Assembly (NCBI RefSeq): GCF_008065155.1
Contig: NZ_CP042819.1
Coordinates: forward strand, 992,001-1,056,000
Reading direction: 5' to 3'
Length of the DNA stretch: 64,000 nucleotides
Source: Octadecabacter sp. SW4
GTDB lineage: Bacteria > Pseudomonadota > Alphaproteobacteria > Rhodobacterales > Rhodobacteraceae
The notes beneath the pieces are model-generated. The model had not been told where the DNA came from and searched no databases. It saw only the letters and a program-made list of their open reading frames with translations. The position numbers and the translations under genes are program-made. This document shows, in pieces, positions 46,411 to 55,702 of this stretch (the first letter of the stretch is position 1; each line of letters opens with the position of its first letter).

Positions 46411-46489
46411 CCGACGAGGTTATGCGCAAAGCCCGGTCCAATCACCAGCGTAATGGGGGCGCCGCCCGGGATGCGCTTTCCCATCGACC

Positions 46490-46531
46490 ACAAAAAAATG
46501 GCGACGCCCGGGAGGAGGTGGGCATCGCCAT
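46490..46531 (-). terminator. Last CCUCCUCCC hairpin doubling as intrinsic terminator
   Basis: The final hairpin of the array (stem ATGGCGA / TCGCCAT plus an inner GCCC/GGGC) is followed on the minus strand by seven T. It therefore ends the DUF1127-sRNA transcript before the LysE gene. Confidence 0.85.
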
Positions 46532-46873
46532 TCTTAGCGCAGGATCGTTCAGGGAGGAGGGCGAACGACCCATTACGGTATTGGGGTGATGCGGCGACAT
46601 CGGGAGGAGGTGATGCCGCCGCTTCAGATGTGACGATCCGGTCAGGGAGGAGGAAGACCGAACCATCAAACGCGCCTTTCCGGGAGGAGGTGGATCAGCG
46701 CATTTTCGTCTTGCGGGCCGCTCTGGGAGGAGAAAGCGCCGCGGTATTGGGTGATGCGGCGACATCGGGAGGAGGTGATGCCGCCGCGTCAGTCTTGGTG
46801 GCCGGTCAGGGAGGAGGAAGACCAAACCACCACGATTAAGCGCGCCCTGAAGGGAGGAGGTGGGAGCGCTTAA
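46491..46873 (-). ncRNA. Array of nine CCUCCUCCC stem-loops (CcsR-type sRNAs)
   Basis: On the minus strand nine stem-loops each expose CCUCCUCCC or a close variant in the loop. Plus-strand motif positions are 46852, 46809, 46767, 46725 (variant GGGAGGAGA), 46682, 46645, 46602, 46552 and 46510, listed in order of transcription. The array begins 9 bases after the DUF1127 stop. This matches the CcsR1-4 locus of Rhodobacter sphaeroides, where such RNAs are processed from the DUF1127 (CcaF1) transcript and act in stress responses. Nine units against four is unusual. Units 7-9 from the left look like a copy of units 3-5, offset about 165 bases. Confidence 0.85.
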
Positions 46874-46882
46874 AACCTTGAA

Positions 46883-47095
46883 TTACTTGCCGTAAGCGGC
46901 CTCGTAGGCCACCGCGCGCAGGTTTGCGCGTGCCAGACCCAGATCGGCCAGTTCGCGGTCGCTCAGGTCGGCCAATTCGTTCATTGTCGCGCGGTAGGTG
47001 CGGTAGTTTGCGAAGCGGGTTGCCAGTGTTTCGCGCAGTGCGGCGAAACGGCCAAAGTCAAAACCGGCGACGCGGATATCGGAAGCGTGTGCCAT
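46883..47095 (-). CDS. ccaF1: DUF1127 small basic protein (CcaF1-like)
   Basis: A 70-residue protein with the DUF1127 core at its C-terminal half: Y-R-T-Y-R-A-T-M-N-E-L-A-D-L-S-D-R-E-L-A-D-L-G-L. In R. sphaeroides the homologue CcaF1 binds RNA and affects maturation and turnover of the CcsR sRNAs encoded downstream on the same transcript. The same order is seen here. The ATG at 47095 follows AGAAGAGAG; a longer frame to 47161 is not needed. The symbol is transferred by context and motif, not by alignment. Confidence 0.82.
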   Translation of the reverse strand: MAHASDIRVAGFDFGRFAALRETLATRFANYRTYRATMNELADLSDRELADLGLARANLRAVAYEAAYGK

Positions 47096-47185
47096 AGTGT
47101 ATCTCTCTTCTTTCATGCTGCTGCTCGGCAGCGTTGGTTGTGCGGGCGTTTCCCGCTCCAAGCGATGTTAGCGCTCTCGAGAACA

Positions 47186-47213
47186 AACATAGGCGATTGC
47201 TGCACCTGCACAA
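47186..47213 (-). promoter_or_regulatory. Putative stress-sigma promoter of the DUF1127-sRNA transcript
   Basis: Reading leftwards: TTGTGC, 16 bases, then TATGTT (preceded by C), about 90 bases before the DUF1127 start. The TTG...CTATNTT form is close to what I recall of RpoH-type promoters in Rhodobacter. Alternative assignments are possible. Confidence 0.35.
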
Positions 47214-47381
47214 TACGCCGATTGGTCAATGCTGCTATGCAGCGAACGCATAGTAAAAGTTTTGTGAAATCAGCATGTTGGTTAAATTTTAGGCATTGAC
47301 CCAGCGTCGCCTTGCACTTTGCCTTGCGCTTGGCACATGGTGGCGCAAGTTTAAGCAGTTCGAAAACTCCGGAGGCCTCTC

Positions 47382-48455
47382 ATGGCTGTTACCCCCAAAC
47401 TTATCCACATGGCGCTGGCGCGTGTTACCCTGCCCGATGGTGGCGATTTGATGTCGCGCGACATGCTGCGCGCCCTGACGATTGACGGGCAGGCGGTGCG
47501 ATTCGTCATCGAAGCGCCGACCCCCGAAGACGCACAACGCATGGAACCCGTGCGCGCGGCAGCCCAGGCGGCCGTGGCTGCGCTTGATGGTGTTCAGTCG
47601 GTTTCGGTGATCCTGACCGCACACGGCCCCGCCGCCAAACCCGCCGCACCGCCCAGCCTGAAAATCGGTGGCCACCCGAAACCGCAGGCTGGCCCGGAGC
47701 GGGTCGCGGGCGTGGACCGGATCATCGCCATCGGCTCGGGCAAGGGCGGCGTCGGTAAATCAACCGTGTCGTCCAATCTGGCTGTGGCTTTGGCGCGCGA
47801 AGGGCGGCGTGTCGGCCTGCTGGACGCCGATATATATGGCCCGTCCCAACCGCGCATGATGGGTGTCACCAAACGCCCCGCCTCCCCCGATGGCAAAACG
47901 ATCATCCCGTTGCAGGCGCATGGTGTCACGATGATGTCGATTGGCCTGATGGTCGATCCGGCCAAGGCGGTGGTCTGGCGTGGCCCCATGCTGATGGGCG
48001 CGTTGCAGCAGATGCTCACGCAGGTCGAATGGGGCGAACTGGATGTGCTGCTTGTCGATCTGCCGCCGGGCACCGGCGATGTGCAACTGACCCTGTGTCA
48101 GAAAACCCACCTGACCGGCGCGATTGTGGTCAGCACGCCGCAGGACGTGGCGCTGCTGGATGCCCGCAAGGCGCTTGATATGTTCAACACGCTCAAGACG
48201 CCTGTCCTGGGTCTGATCGAAAACATGTCCACATATATATGTCCCAATTGCGGGCACGAGGCGCATCTGTTTGGCCACGGCGGGGTCGAGAAAGAGGCCG
48301 CCGCGATTGGCGTGCCGTTCCTTGGGGCGCTGCCGATTGATCTGGAGACCCGCCTTGCGGGGGACGCAGGCACACCGATTGCCACTGGCGACAGTGCGAT
48401 GGCCGATGCCTATGGCGCATTGGCGCGCCGCCTGATCGCGGGTGGTATGGGCTAG
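47382..48455 (+). CDS. mrp: Mrp/NBP35-family Fe-S cluster carrier ATPase
   Basis: A 357-residue P-loop ATPase that carries or inserts iron-sulfur clusters. The N-terminal MIP18/DUF59-like domain (about 5-80) precedes a linker and the deviant Walker [11 protein letters not shown] (119-128). The C-terminal C-P-N-C (Cys287, Cys290) binds the bridging cluster. V-D-L-P-P-G-T-G-D is the Mrp motif. It starts 30 bases after an A/T-rich stretch. It lies between the sRNA array and the dcw cluster, each on its own promoter. Confidence 0.93.
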   Translation: MAVTPKLIHMALARVTLPDGGDLMSRDMLRALTIDGQAVRFVIEAPTPEDAQRMEPVRAAAQAAVAALDGVQSVSVILTAHGPAAKPAAPPSLKIGGHPKPQAGPERVAGVDRIIAIGSGKGGVGKSTVSSNLAVALAREGRRVGLLDADIYGPSQPRMMGVTKRPASPDGKTIIPLQAHGVTMMSIGLMVDPAKAVVWRGPMLMGALQQMLTQVEWGELDVLLVDLPPGTGDVQLTLCQKTHLTGAIVVSTPQDVALLDARKALDMFNTLKTPVLGLIENMSTYICPNCGHEAHLFGHGGVEKEAAAIGVPFLGALPIDLETRLAGDAGTPIATGDSAMADAYGALARRLIAGGMG

Positions 48456-48481
48456 CACCTTTCTCCGAGACGAGAGTTTGG

Positions 48482-48513
48482 GGGGCGGGCAGGGATGTCC
48501 GCCCCGTTTCGTC
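48482..48513 (+). terminator. Probable terminator after mrp
   Basis: Stem GGGGCGG (48482-48488) / CCGCCCC (48499-48505) followed by GTTTCGT. The T-run is weak. Confidence 0.5.
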
Positions 48514-48840
48514 TAATCTGTCGGTATTGATGGGAAACTCTGGAACCGGCCTGTGATCTGCGAATCACAGACCCGAGATTCTGGGAGGATCAGGAAATTT
48601 CCGCAGGAATCCCATGGTCTGATCTGCTAATTGCCCCACCAGGCGAGCAATACAGGATAAAAATCCGGAAAACATCGGGAAAGTCTGGAACTTTTTGGGT
48701 GATCCGGAGAAGCACTATATGTTGTGTTTCACCGCAATAACTACCGCCACAATTCGTGTTAAAGGCTGATATTCATCTACTAGTTGTTGTGTTGAGAGGG
48801 GCCTAAAAACAACATGTGGACCAAATTTTTCAAAAAAACC
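48514..48840 (+). other. Long non-coding leader region of the dcw cluster, 5' half
   Basis: No gene. It contains a perfect 7-base hairpin CTGTGAT/ATCACAG (48551-48570) and repeated GGAAA/CTGGAA words at 48531-48552 and 48670-48692. It is noticeably AT-rich towards 48720-48840, where a promoter for the mraZ transcript could lie. Confidence 0.45.
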
Positions 48841-48846
48841 TTTGCT

Positions 48847-48861
48847 TCCCATGATTTCCCA
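48847..48861 (-). promoter_or_regulatory. Candidate MraZ operator (two TGGGA repeats)
   Basis: Read on the minus strand, TGGGA occurs twice with a 5-base spacer (48857-48861 and 48847-48851), the spacing known for MraZ boxes (TGGGN repeats). It lies about 270 bases upstream of mraZ, consistent with autoregulation at the start of a long leader. Confidence 0.45.
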
Positions 48862-48869
48862 TGTCACAA

Positions 48870-49086
48870 ACTTCCTACGGTAGACGGGCAGACAATACGG
48901 GGCACCAAACGACCCCACCGACCGCAAGGTCAGGTTTCATACAGGCACCCATATACCGAACAAAGAGATCCGGCGCGCGAGCGAGCAGACATCCCCCCAG
49001 GTGGCGCGCGCAGCTGGACATCCCGGCAGCGGGACGAGGGCGGCGGATTGATCAGTGGCAGCAGATCAATCCGCCGTTTCCTTTTC
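48870..49086 (+). ncRNA. UpsM-like sRNA from the mraZ 5' UTR
   Basis: In R. sphaeroides the 5' UTR of mraZ yields the abundant sRNA UpsM by premature termination. Here the same position has a strong intrinsic terminator 42 bases before mraZ, in the middle of a long untranslated leader. That is the sequence layout expected of such an RNA. The 5' end is estimated; sequence identity to UpsM has not been tested. Confidence 0.55.
49042..49086 (+). terminator. Intrinsic terminator inside the mraZ leader
   Basis: A perfect 12-base stem GGCGGATTGATC (49042-49053) / GATCAATCCGCC (49064-49075), a 10-base loop, then GTTTCCTTTTC. All transcripts for mraZ and the dcw genes starting further upstream must read through it. 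Confidence 0.88.
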
Positions 49087-49127
49087 AAACAGAGTTTTTC
49101 GGGGGAAAGTAGCGAGGCCGCGGGACA

Positions 49128-49631
49128 GTGGTTCTGAGTTTCAGAGGCGAATTCAACCAGAAGGTTGACGGCAAGGGGCGCATGTCGATCCCGGCCGATT
49201 TTCGCGCTGTGCTCACCGATGGCGACCCGCGTTGCCCCGAAGCCCCCAATCCCCGCATGGTCGTTTTGCATGGTCCACACCTGAAAAACTGCCTGCAAGC
49301 CTATACCATCGATGCGATGGCCCAGATCGAAGAGGGTATTCGCAAGCTTCCCCGCGGCAGCATCAAACGCAAGCAGGCCAGCCGGATGTTGCTTGGCAAA
49401 TCATGGGACACAGAGGTTGATAAAGACGGGCGCATCGTCTTGCCCCAGCGCCTGCGCCAGCAAATCGGGCTGGAGGGCGAGGCTGTCATGGTCGCGATGG
49501 GCGAATATTTCGAAATCTGGAACGCCGCCACCTACGAAGCGATCGAAAACGCTGAAACCGATGCCTGGCTGGCGGAATTGCCTGATGATTTTGATCCGCT
49601 CAGCCTCATAGACGGGCCGGACGGAGAATGA
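49128..49631 (+). CDS. mraZ: MraZ, transcriptional regulator of the dcw cluster
   Basis: A 167-residue AbrB-fold DNA-binding protein that represses its own operon in other bacteria. The two MraZ repeats are visible: [18 protein letters not shown] near the N-terminus and [13 protein letters not shown] near residue 100. The start is a GTG at 49128; no ATG lies near and the Shine-Dalgarno is poor. The longer-than-usual length (167 against about 145) comes from a C-terminal extension. First gene of the division and cell-wall cluster; its stop overlaps rsmH. Confidence 0.93.
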   Translation: MVLSFRGEFNQKVDGKGRMSIPADFRAVLTDGDPRCPEAPNPRMVVLHGPHLKNCLQAYTIDAMAQIEEGIRKLPRGSIKRKQASRMLLGKSWDTEVDKDGRIVLPQRLRQQIGLEGEAVMVAMGEYFEIWNAATYEAIENAETDAWLAELPDDFDPLSLIDGPDGE

Positions 49632-50614
49632 TGATGTCGGCTGCCACCGTCACCCCCCACATCCCCGTGCTGTTGCGCCCGATTATCAAGGCCGTCTCGC
49701 CCTTGTCGGGTGTGTGGCTGGATGGCACGTTCGGTGCCGGCGGCTACACCCGCGCATTGTTGGACAATGGCGCGGACAAGGTCATTGCGGTGGACCGTGA
49801 TCCGCTTGCCTTTGACATGGCCGCGCCTTGGGCGGGCCAATACGGCGACCGGCTTGAGATGGTGCAGGGCACCTTTTCGAAACTGGATGAATACGGCCAC
49901 GACCTTGATGGTGTGGTGCTCGATCTTGGGGTCAGCTCGATGCAGCTTGATCTGGCCGAACGCGGCTTTTCCTTCATGAAGGACGGCCCGCTGGACATGC
50001 GCATGTCGCAAGAGGGGCCAAGTGCCGCCGATATCGTCAACACCTATGCCGAGGACGATATCGCCGATATCCTGTTCCGTTATGGCGAAGAACGCGCCAG
50101 CCGACGGATCGCGGCCGCCTTTGTCCGCGCCCGCAACGAGGCACCGATCACCACGACCGGCAAACTGGCCCGCCTGGTGGAGGGCTGCTTGCCCCGCGCC
50201 AAACCGGGCCAAAGCCACCCCGCGACCCGCAGCTTTCAGGCGCTGCGGATTGCCGTGAATAACGAGTATGGCGAGTTGGCCGAAGGTTTGATGGCTGCCG
50301 AGCGTGCCCTGCGCGCCGGTGGCCTTTTGGCCGTCGTGACCTTTCACAGCGTCGAGGACCGCATGGTGAAACGGTTTCTTCAGGCCCGTTCTGGCGGGGG
50401 TGGCAACGCCAATCGTTACGCCCCCGTCGTCGAACGCGAAGCCCCGGCTTTCGAGGTGATCAACCGCAAGGCCATCGGGCCCGACGATCAGGAACTGGCG
50501 GAAAACCCGCGCGCGCGATCGGCAAAGCTGCGTATTGCACGCCGCAACGATGCCCCCGCAGGCGTGGTTGATCGGTCTGATCTGGGGATGCCAATGTTGA
50601 AGGGGGAAGGCTGA
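49628..50614 (+). CDS. rsmH: 16S rRNA (cytosine1402-N4)-methyltransferase RsmH
   Basis: A 328-residue SAM-dependent enzyme that methylates N4 of C1402 in the ribosomal P site. H-I-P-V-L-L-R-P-I opens the protein, [14 protein letters not shown] is the SAM-binding loop, and [11 protein letters not shown] and P-L-D-M-R-M-S are hallmarks. A second ATG two codons in is also possible. It overlaps mraZ by 4 bases and its last base is the first of ftsL. Confidence 0.95.
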   Translation: MMMSAATVTPHIPVLLRPIIKAVSPLSGVWLDGTFGAGGYTRALLDNGADKVIAVDRDPLAFDMAAPWAGQYGDRLEMVQGTFSKLDEYGHDLDGVVLDLGVSSMQLDLAERGFSFMKDGPLDMRMSQEGPSAADIVNTYAEDDIADILFRYGEERASRRIAAAFVRARNEAPITTTGKLARLVEGCLPRAKPGQSHPATRSFQALRIAVNNEYGELAEGLMAAERALRAGGLLAVVTFHSVEDRMVKRFLQARSGGGGNANRYAPVVEREAPAFEVINRKAIGPDDQELAENPRARSAKLRIARRNDAPAGVVDRSDLGMPMLKGEG

Positions 50615-50967
50615 TGCGTGGATTTCTGTTTGTGTGTTCCATTCTGGGTGTGATGGGGCTGGCCTTTTGGGCCTATCAGGAAAACTACCGCACCCAGCAA
50701 AGCCTGCGCGAGGTGCGCGACCTGAATACTGATATCGGCGCAGCCTACGAAAGGTTGAACGTCTTGCGCGCGGAATGGGCCTATCTGAACCGCCCCGACC
50801 GTCTGCGCGATCTCACCGAACTTAACTTTGACCGGCTGGGCCTCTTGCCCCTGATGCCCGATGCCTTTGGGCGGATCGAACAGATCGCATATCCGGCCTT
50901 GCCGCTTGGCCCGATTATCGACCCGATTGAAGTCAGCAGCGACAATGCCCCGGGAGACATCGAATGA
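50614..50967 (+). CDS. ftsL: Cell-division protein FtsL
   Basis: A 117-residue bitopic protein of the divisome, partner of FtsB and FtsQ and activator of FtsWI. One N-terminal membrane helix (about residues 4-21) is followed by a coiled-coil-like region (Y-R-T-Q-Q-S-L-R-E-V-R-D-L-N) and the conserved W-A-Y-L-N-R-P-D-R-L segment. The sequence family is weakly conserved, so the identification relies on size, topology and position between rsmH and ftsI, which is the invariant place for ftsL. It overlaps ftsI by 4 bases. Confidence 0.88.
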   Translation: MRGFLFVCSILGVMGLAFWAYQENYRTQQSLREVRDLNTDIGAAYERLNVLRAEWAYLNRPDRLRDLTELNFDRLGLLPLMPDAFGRIEQIAYPALPLGPIIDPIEVSSDNAPGDIE

Positions 50968-52748
50968 TCCGCACACCACTGCGCCCGCTTGCCCGTATTC
51001 TCAAGGCCCGCGCCAACGGGGAAAATCCCGCCGCGATCGAGGCCGAAAACCTGCGCCTGCGCCACGAGGCCATGCGCGACCGCGCCCGCACCCGTGCCGA
51101 GGGACGCCTGCTGGTGATGGGCGTGTTGTTTTTCTGCGCCTTTCTGGTGGTGGGTCTGCGCATGGGCGCGCTTGCCTCCTCGGTGCCCGAAGAACCCCGC
51201 ACCGCCGTAAACGGCAACCCGATTATTGGTCAGCGCGCTGATATTGTTGACAGAAATGGCCGCATACTTGCGACAAACCTGGCGACCTATTCGGTATATG
51301 CGCAGGTTCCCGACATGGTCGATCCTGCACGCGCCGCCATTGAACTGGCCGCGATCTTTCCCGATCTGGACGGCGAAACCCTGCTCAAGGATTTTACAAG
51401 CGGGCGCCGTTTCGTGTGGGTTCGTCGCCAGGTCAGTCCCGAACAGATGCAGGCGGTGCACGATATCGGAGATCCCGGGTTGCTGTTTGGCCCGCGCGAA
51501 ATGCGGCTTTATCCCAACGGATCGGTCGCCGCCCATATTCTGGGCGGGGCCTCTTACGGGCGCGAAGGTGTCCACTCCGCCGAGGTGATCGGCGTGGCCG
51601 GTGTCGAACGCACCTTTGACGAATTCCTGCGCGATCCAGCCAACGAAGGCGCCCCGCTGGAACTGTCGATCGACCTGACCGTGCAGGCCGCAAGTGAACG
51701 GGTCTTGCAAGGCGGCATGATGTTGATGAACGCCAAAGGCGCGACCTCGGTGTTGATGGACGTTCGCACGGGCGAGGTGATCAGCCTGGTTTCGCTGCCC
51801 GATTTCGATCCAAACAACCGCCCGCGCGTCTTGCTGGAAGGAAATCAGTCTGACAGCCCGCTGTTCAACCGCGCGGTGCAGGGGGTCTACGAACTTGGTT
51901 CCGTCTTCAAGATATTCGCCATCGCCCAGGCCCTTGAGCTGGATCTGATCGACCCAGCGACGATGATCGACACGCGTGGCCCGCTCAGATGGGGCCGCTT
52001 TAGCATCCGCGATTTCAGCAATTACGGGGCGCAACTATCCGCCACAGATGTGATCGTGAAATCGTCAAATATCGGCACAGCGCGCATCGCCATGATGGTC
52101 GGTGGCGAACGCCAGGAGCCATTCCTGCGCAGCCTTGGCCTGATGGACGCCACGCCTCTTGAACTCTCGGAAGCCCGCACCGGCAGGCCGCTCACGCCGC
52201 CCAACTGGTCGGAACTGTCAACGATGACGATTTCCTATGGTCACGGGCTGTCCACGTCGCCGATGAATCTGGCCGCCGCCTATTCCACCATCGTCAATGG
52301 CGGGACGCTGGTGCGCCCGACCTTGTTGCGTCAGGACAGGCCACAAATCGGCCCGCGTGTGATCAGCGAAAGCGTGTCGCGCCAGGCCGTTGATATGCTG
52401 CGCGGGGTCGTGACGCGTGGCACCGCGTCATTTGGCGATGTCGCAGGCTACCAGGTGGGTGGCAAGACCGGCACGGCTGACAAACCGCTGGAGCGGGGGG
52501 GCGGCTATTACGACGACAAGGTCATCGCGACGTTTGCATCCGTCTTTCCCGCCGCAGATCCGCAATATGTGCTGATCGTGATGCTCGACGAACCCTCGAT
52601 TGATGCGCTGGGCGAGACGCGGCGCACCGCCGGTTGGACAGCCGTTCCCGTGGCTGCGGAAATGATCCGTCGCGTCGCCCCGCTGCTGGGGATGCGACCA
52701 GACGTTGAAACCGCCTCGCCGGTAGGTGTAACACTCACCGCGAACTAG
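50964..52748 (+). CDS. ftsI: Peptidoglycan D,D-transpeptidase FtsI (PBP3)
   Basis: A 594-residue class B penicillin-binding protein that cross-links septal peptidoglycan. A cytoplasmic tail and a single membrane helix (about 47-67) precede the PBP dimerisation domain (about 75-240). The transpeptidase domain has Ser313-x-x-Lys316 (G-S-V-F-K), S367-S-N369 and Lys501-Thr-Gly (G-G-K-T-G-T-A). All catalytic motifs are intact. It overlaps ftsL by 4 bases; murE starts 11 bases after its stop. Confidence 0.96.
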   Translation: MIRTPLRPLARILKARANGENPAAIEAENLRLRHEAMRDRARTRAEGRLLVMGVLFFCAFLVVGLRMGALASSVPEEPRTAVNGNPIIGQRADIVDRNGRILATNLATYSVYAQVPDMVDPARAAIELAAIFPDLDGETLLKDFTSGRRFVWVRRQVSPEQMQAVHDIGDPGLLFGPREMRLYPNGSVAAHILGGASYGREGVHSAEVIGVAGVERTFDEFLRDPANEGAPLELSIDLTVQAASERVLQGGMMLMNAKGATSVLMDVRTGEVISLVSLPDFDPNNRPRVLLEGNQSDSPLFNRAVQGVYELGSVFKIFAIAQALELDLIDPATMIDTRGPLRWGRFSIRDFSNYGAQLSATDVIVKSSNIGTARIAMMVGGERQEPFLRSLGLMDATPLELSEARTGRPLTPPNWSELSTMTISYGHGLSTSPMNLAAAYSTIVNGGTLVRPTLLRQDRPQIGPRVISESVSRQAVDMLRGVVTRGTASFGDVAGYQVGGKTGTADKPLERGGGYYDDKVIATFASVFPAADPQYVLIVMLDEPSIDALGETRRTAGWTAVPVAAEMIRRVAPLLGMRPDVETASPVGVTLTAN

Positions 52749-52759
52749 GGTGGGAACAC

Positions 52760-54259
52760 ATGGGCAATCGCGCGGCACCGGATCACAAGACATCATCGCT
52801 GGCCGCGTTGGGCCTGACTGCGCGCGCCGGGCGCGAGGCGCAGATCACCGGACTGACCGTCGATAGCCGCGAGGTGCGGACCGGCGTCTTGTTCGCGGCC
52901 CTTCCCGGTGCGCGGGTCCACGGCGGTGAATTCATCAAGTTTGCCTTGCAGATGGGGGCGGGCGCGATCCTTACGGATGCGCAGGGTGCCGAGATTGCCG
53001 CGGCCGAACTGGCCAATAGTGACGCCGCCCTGATCGTCGCTCAGGACCCGCGCCAGGCGTTGGCGCAAACCGCGTCGCTGTGGTTTGGGCCGCATCCCGA
53101 CACCGTGATCGCCGTGACGGGCACGAACGGCAAGACATCCGTTAGCACATTCGCCCGCCAGATCTGGGTGGAGATGGGGTTGATGGCCGTTAATCTTGGC
53201 ACCACGGGCGTCGAAGGTGCCTGGACCCATCCGCTGAAACATACCACGCCGGAACCGATCACCCTGCACCGGGTCATGGCGCAGGCCAGCGGCGCGGGCG
53301 TGACCCATGTGGCGATGGAAGCCTCAAGCCACGGTTTGGAACAACGCCGTCTGGACGGGGTGGTGCTGGCCGCTGCCGGTTTCACCAATTTCACCCAGGA
53401 CCACCTTGATTATCACCACACATTCGAGGCCTATTTTGACGCCAAGATGGGGCTGTTCACGCGCATTTTGCCTGACGATGGCGTGGCCGTGATCAACCTT
53501 GACGACCCCAAGGGGCCGCTTGTCGCGCAAATCGCCGAAGAACGCGGGCAAGAGGTGATCGGCGTTGGCCGATCCGCCGATGCCCGCCTGCGCCTGTTGG
53601 GCCAGCGCATGGACGCCACCGGGCAGGAAGTGCGCTTTGACTGGCAGGGCCGCACCCATGTGACCCGTCTGAACCTGATTGGCGACTTTCAGGCTGACAA
53701 CGTGCTATTGGCCGCCGGACTGGTGATTGCCGCAGGTGGCGACCCGGCCGAAGTGTTCGACACCCTGCCGCACCTGAGCACTGTGCGCGGTCGCATGCAA
53801 CTGGCCGCAACCCGCGACAATGGTGCGTCCGTTTTTGTCGATTACGCACATACGCCCGATGCTATTTCCACCGCCCTGCAGGCGATGCGCCCGCATGTGA
53901 TGGGGCGCCTGATTGCCATCGTCGGTGCGGGTGGGGACCGAGATGCCACCAAACGCCCCTTGATGGGGCAGGCTGCGGCTGAGAACGCCGATGTGGTCTT
54001 TGTCACCGATGACAATCCCCGCTCGGAAGATCCCGCGACGATCCGTGCGGCCGTGATGCTTGGCTGTCCCGATGCGATCGAGGTGGGCGACCGCGCCGAA
54101 GCGATCCTGCGCGGCGTCGATGCATTGCAACCCGGTGATGCGCTGTTGATCGCGGGCAAGGGCCACGAAAGCGGGCAGATCGTCGGTGACGATGTGCTGC
54201 CCTTTGATGATGCCGAACAGGCCAGCGTGGCCGTGGCTGCCCTGGACGGGAGAATCTGA
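52760..54259 (+). CDS. murE: UDP-MurNAc-tripeptide synthetase MurE (meso-A2pm adding)
   Basis: A 499-residue ATP ligase that adds the third amino acid of the peptidoglycan stem. The P-loop is V-T-G-T-N-G-K-T-S, and the carbamylated lysine region and M-E-A-S-S-H-G-L motif are present. The D418-N-P-R421 motif specifies meso-diaminopimelate rather than lysine. It shares its last base with the start of murF. Normal length for the family. Confidence 0.96.
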   Translation: MGNRAAPDHKTSSLAALGLTARAGREAQITGLTVDSREVRTGVLFAALPGARVHGGEFIKFALQMGAGAILTDAQGAEIAAAELANSDAALIVAQDPRQALAQTASLWFGPHPDTVIAVTGTNGKTSVSTFARQIWVEMGLMAVNLGTTGVEGAWTHPLKHTTPEPITLHRVMAQASGAGVTHVAMEASSHGLEQRRLDGVVLAAAGFTNFTQDHLDYHHTFEAYFDAKMGLFTRILPDDGVAVINLDDPKGPLVAQIAEERGQEVIGVGRSADARLRLLGQRMDATGQEVRFDWQGRTHVTRLNLIGDFQADNVLLAAGLVIAAGGDPAEVFDTLPHLSTVRGRMQLAATRDNGASVFVDYAHTPDAISTALQAMRPHVMGRLIAIVGAGGDRDATKRPLMGQAAAENADVVFVTDDNPRSEDPATIRAAVMLGCPDAIEVGDRAEAILRGVDALQPGDALLIAGKGHESGQIVGDDVLPFDDAEQASVAVAALDGRI

Positions 54260-55698
54260 TGGCGCTTTGGACATCGCGCGAAGCTGTGGCTGCCACGGGC
54301 GGCAAACTGATCCGCGATTGGCAGGCGAGCGGCGTATCCATCGACACGCGCACCCTTCAGCCCGGTGATTTGTTCGTGGCGCTTAGGGATGTGCGAGACG
54401 GCCATGATTTTGTTGCAACTGCGCTGGAAAAAGGGGCCGCCGCCGCCCTTGTGACGCATCGCCCCGATGGTGTTGCCAGCGACGCGCCGCTGCTGATCGT
54501 CCCTGACGTGCTGACGGCCCTCGTGGGCTTGGGTGTTGCGGCACGCGCACGCACAGGCGCCAAAGTCGCCGCGATCACCGGATCGGTCGGCAAGACATCG
54601 ACCAAGGAAATGCTTCGCATCGTATTGGAGCGGCAGGGAAAAACCCACGCCGCCGAGGCAAGCTACAACAACCATTGGGGCGTGCCGCTGACACTGGCGC
54701 GAATGCCGCAGGACACGCAATTCGCGGTGATCGAAATCGGGATGAGCAACCCGGGCGAAATATCCCCGCTTGCGCGGATGGCCCGCCCGCATGTCGCGAT
54801 GATCACAACCGTTGCCGCCGCCCATCTCGAGGCTTTTGATAGTATCGAAGGGATCGCGCGCGAAAAAGCCGCGATCATGGATGGCTTGGTCGCCGATGGG
54901 GTTGCCGTGCTGAACGCCGATATCGACACCGCGCCGATCTTGCTTCATTACGCCGCCAAACGCGGGGCCAAGGTGATCCGTTTCGGGCAAATGGCCCCTG
55001 ACTGGCACATGAAACAGGTCCGCCTTGCCGCCGGAAGCACCGTCGTCCAGGCCGAGGCGCATGGCGATGCGTTCCTGTTCAAGCTGACCACGGCAGGCCG
55101 CCATTTCGCGATGAACGGGCTGGGCGTTCTGGCCGTCGCCGAAGCCCTGGGCGCTGATCCGGTCGCGGCGGCGATGGATATCGCCTCATGGGCACCACCC
55201 GCAGGGCGCGGCACGCTGGAAACGGTCACGCTTGATCCAGCCAGCACCGACGACACGTTGGCGCTGTTTGACGATGCTTTTAACGCCAATCCTACATCTA
55301 TGGCCGCGGCGCTTGAAGTTCTCGCCGCCTCTGTCCCTGTTGATAACGTTGGACAAATTATCAAGGGGCGGCGGATTGCGGTGCTTGGCGACATGCTGGA
55401 ACTTGGGCCGGACGAGATGGCGATGCATGCCGCATTGGTTGACGATCCAGCGCTTGCACAGGTCGATCTGATCCATTGTGCCGGTCCACGGATGCGCCAC
55501 CTTCACGATGCGCTGCCCGAGGGCAAGCGCGGGCGGTGGTGCGACACGGCGGCGGAACTGGCCGAGATGGCAAAAGGGTTGGTGGACGCGGGCGATGTGG
55601 TCCTCGTCAAAGGATCAAAGGGCAGTAAGATCAGTCTGGTCGTTGACGCCATCCGCAAACTGGGGCATCGCACACCCCGTAACGAAAAAGAGGTCTGA
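54259..55698 (+). CDS. murF: UDP-MurNAc-tripeptide-D-Ala-D-Ala ligase MurF
   Basis: A 479-residue cytosolic ligase that completes the pentapeptide. It starts [13 protein letters not shown] and has [16 protein letters not shown], the MurF N-terminal signature. The P-loop [12 protein letters not shown] is near residue 110. [11 protein letters not shown] and [10 protein letters not shown] are also characteristic. Tightly packed after murE; mraY begins 4 bases after its stop. Confidence 0.96.
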   Translation: MALWTSREAVAATGGKLIRDWQASGVSIDTRTLQPGDLFVALRDVRDGHDFVATALEKGAAAALVTHRPDGVASDAPLLIVPDVLTALVGLGVAARARTGAKVAAITGSVGKTSTKEMLRIVLERQGKTHAAEASYNNHWGVPLTLARMPQDTQFAVIEIGMSNPGEISPLARMARPHVAMITTVAAAHLEAFDSIEGIAREKAAIMDGLVADGVAVLNADIDTAPILLHYAAKRGAKVIRFGQMAPDWHMKQVRLAAGSTVVQAEAHGDAFLFKLTTAGRHFAMNGLGVLAVAEALGADPVAAAMDIASWAPPAGRGTLETVTLDPASTDDTLALFDDAFNANPTSMAAALEVLAASVPVDNVGQIIKGRRIAVLGDMLELGPDEMAMHAALVDDPALAQVDLIHCAGPRMRHLHDALPEGKRGRWCDTAAELAEMAKGLVDAGDVVLVKGSKGSKISLVVDAIRKLGHRTPRNEKEV

Positions 55699-55702
55699 GC
55701 AT

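Noticed and set aside
46453..46839. Open frames on the plus strand through the hairpin array
   Set aside because: They arise from repeated GGAGGAGG, have no homology-like features and run antisense to the sRNA array.
46498..46873. Regularly spaced GGGAGGAGG words suggesting a CRISPR-like or tandem repeat array
   Set aside because: Only nine bases are shared, each is inside a different stem-loop, and spacing varies from about 37 to 50. The strand, DUF1127 neighbour and terminal T-run fit sRNA hairpins.
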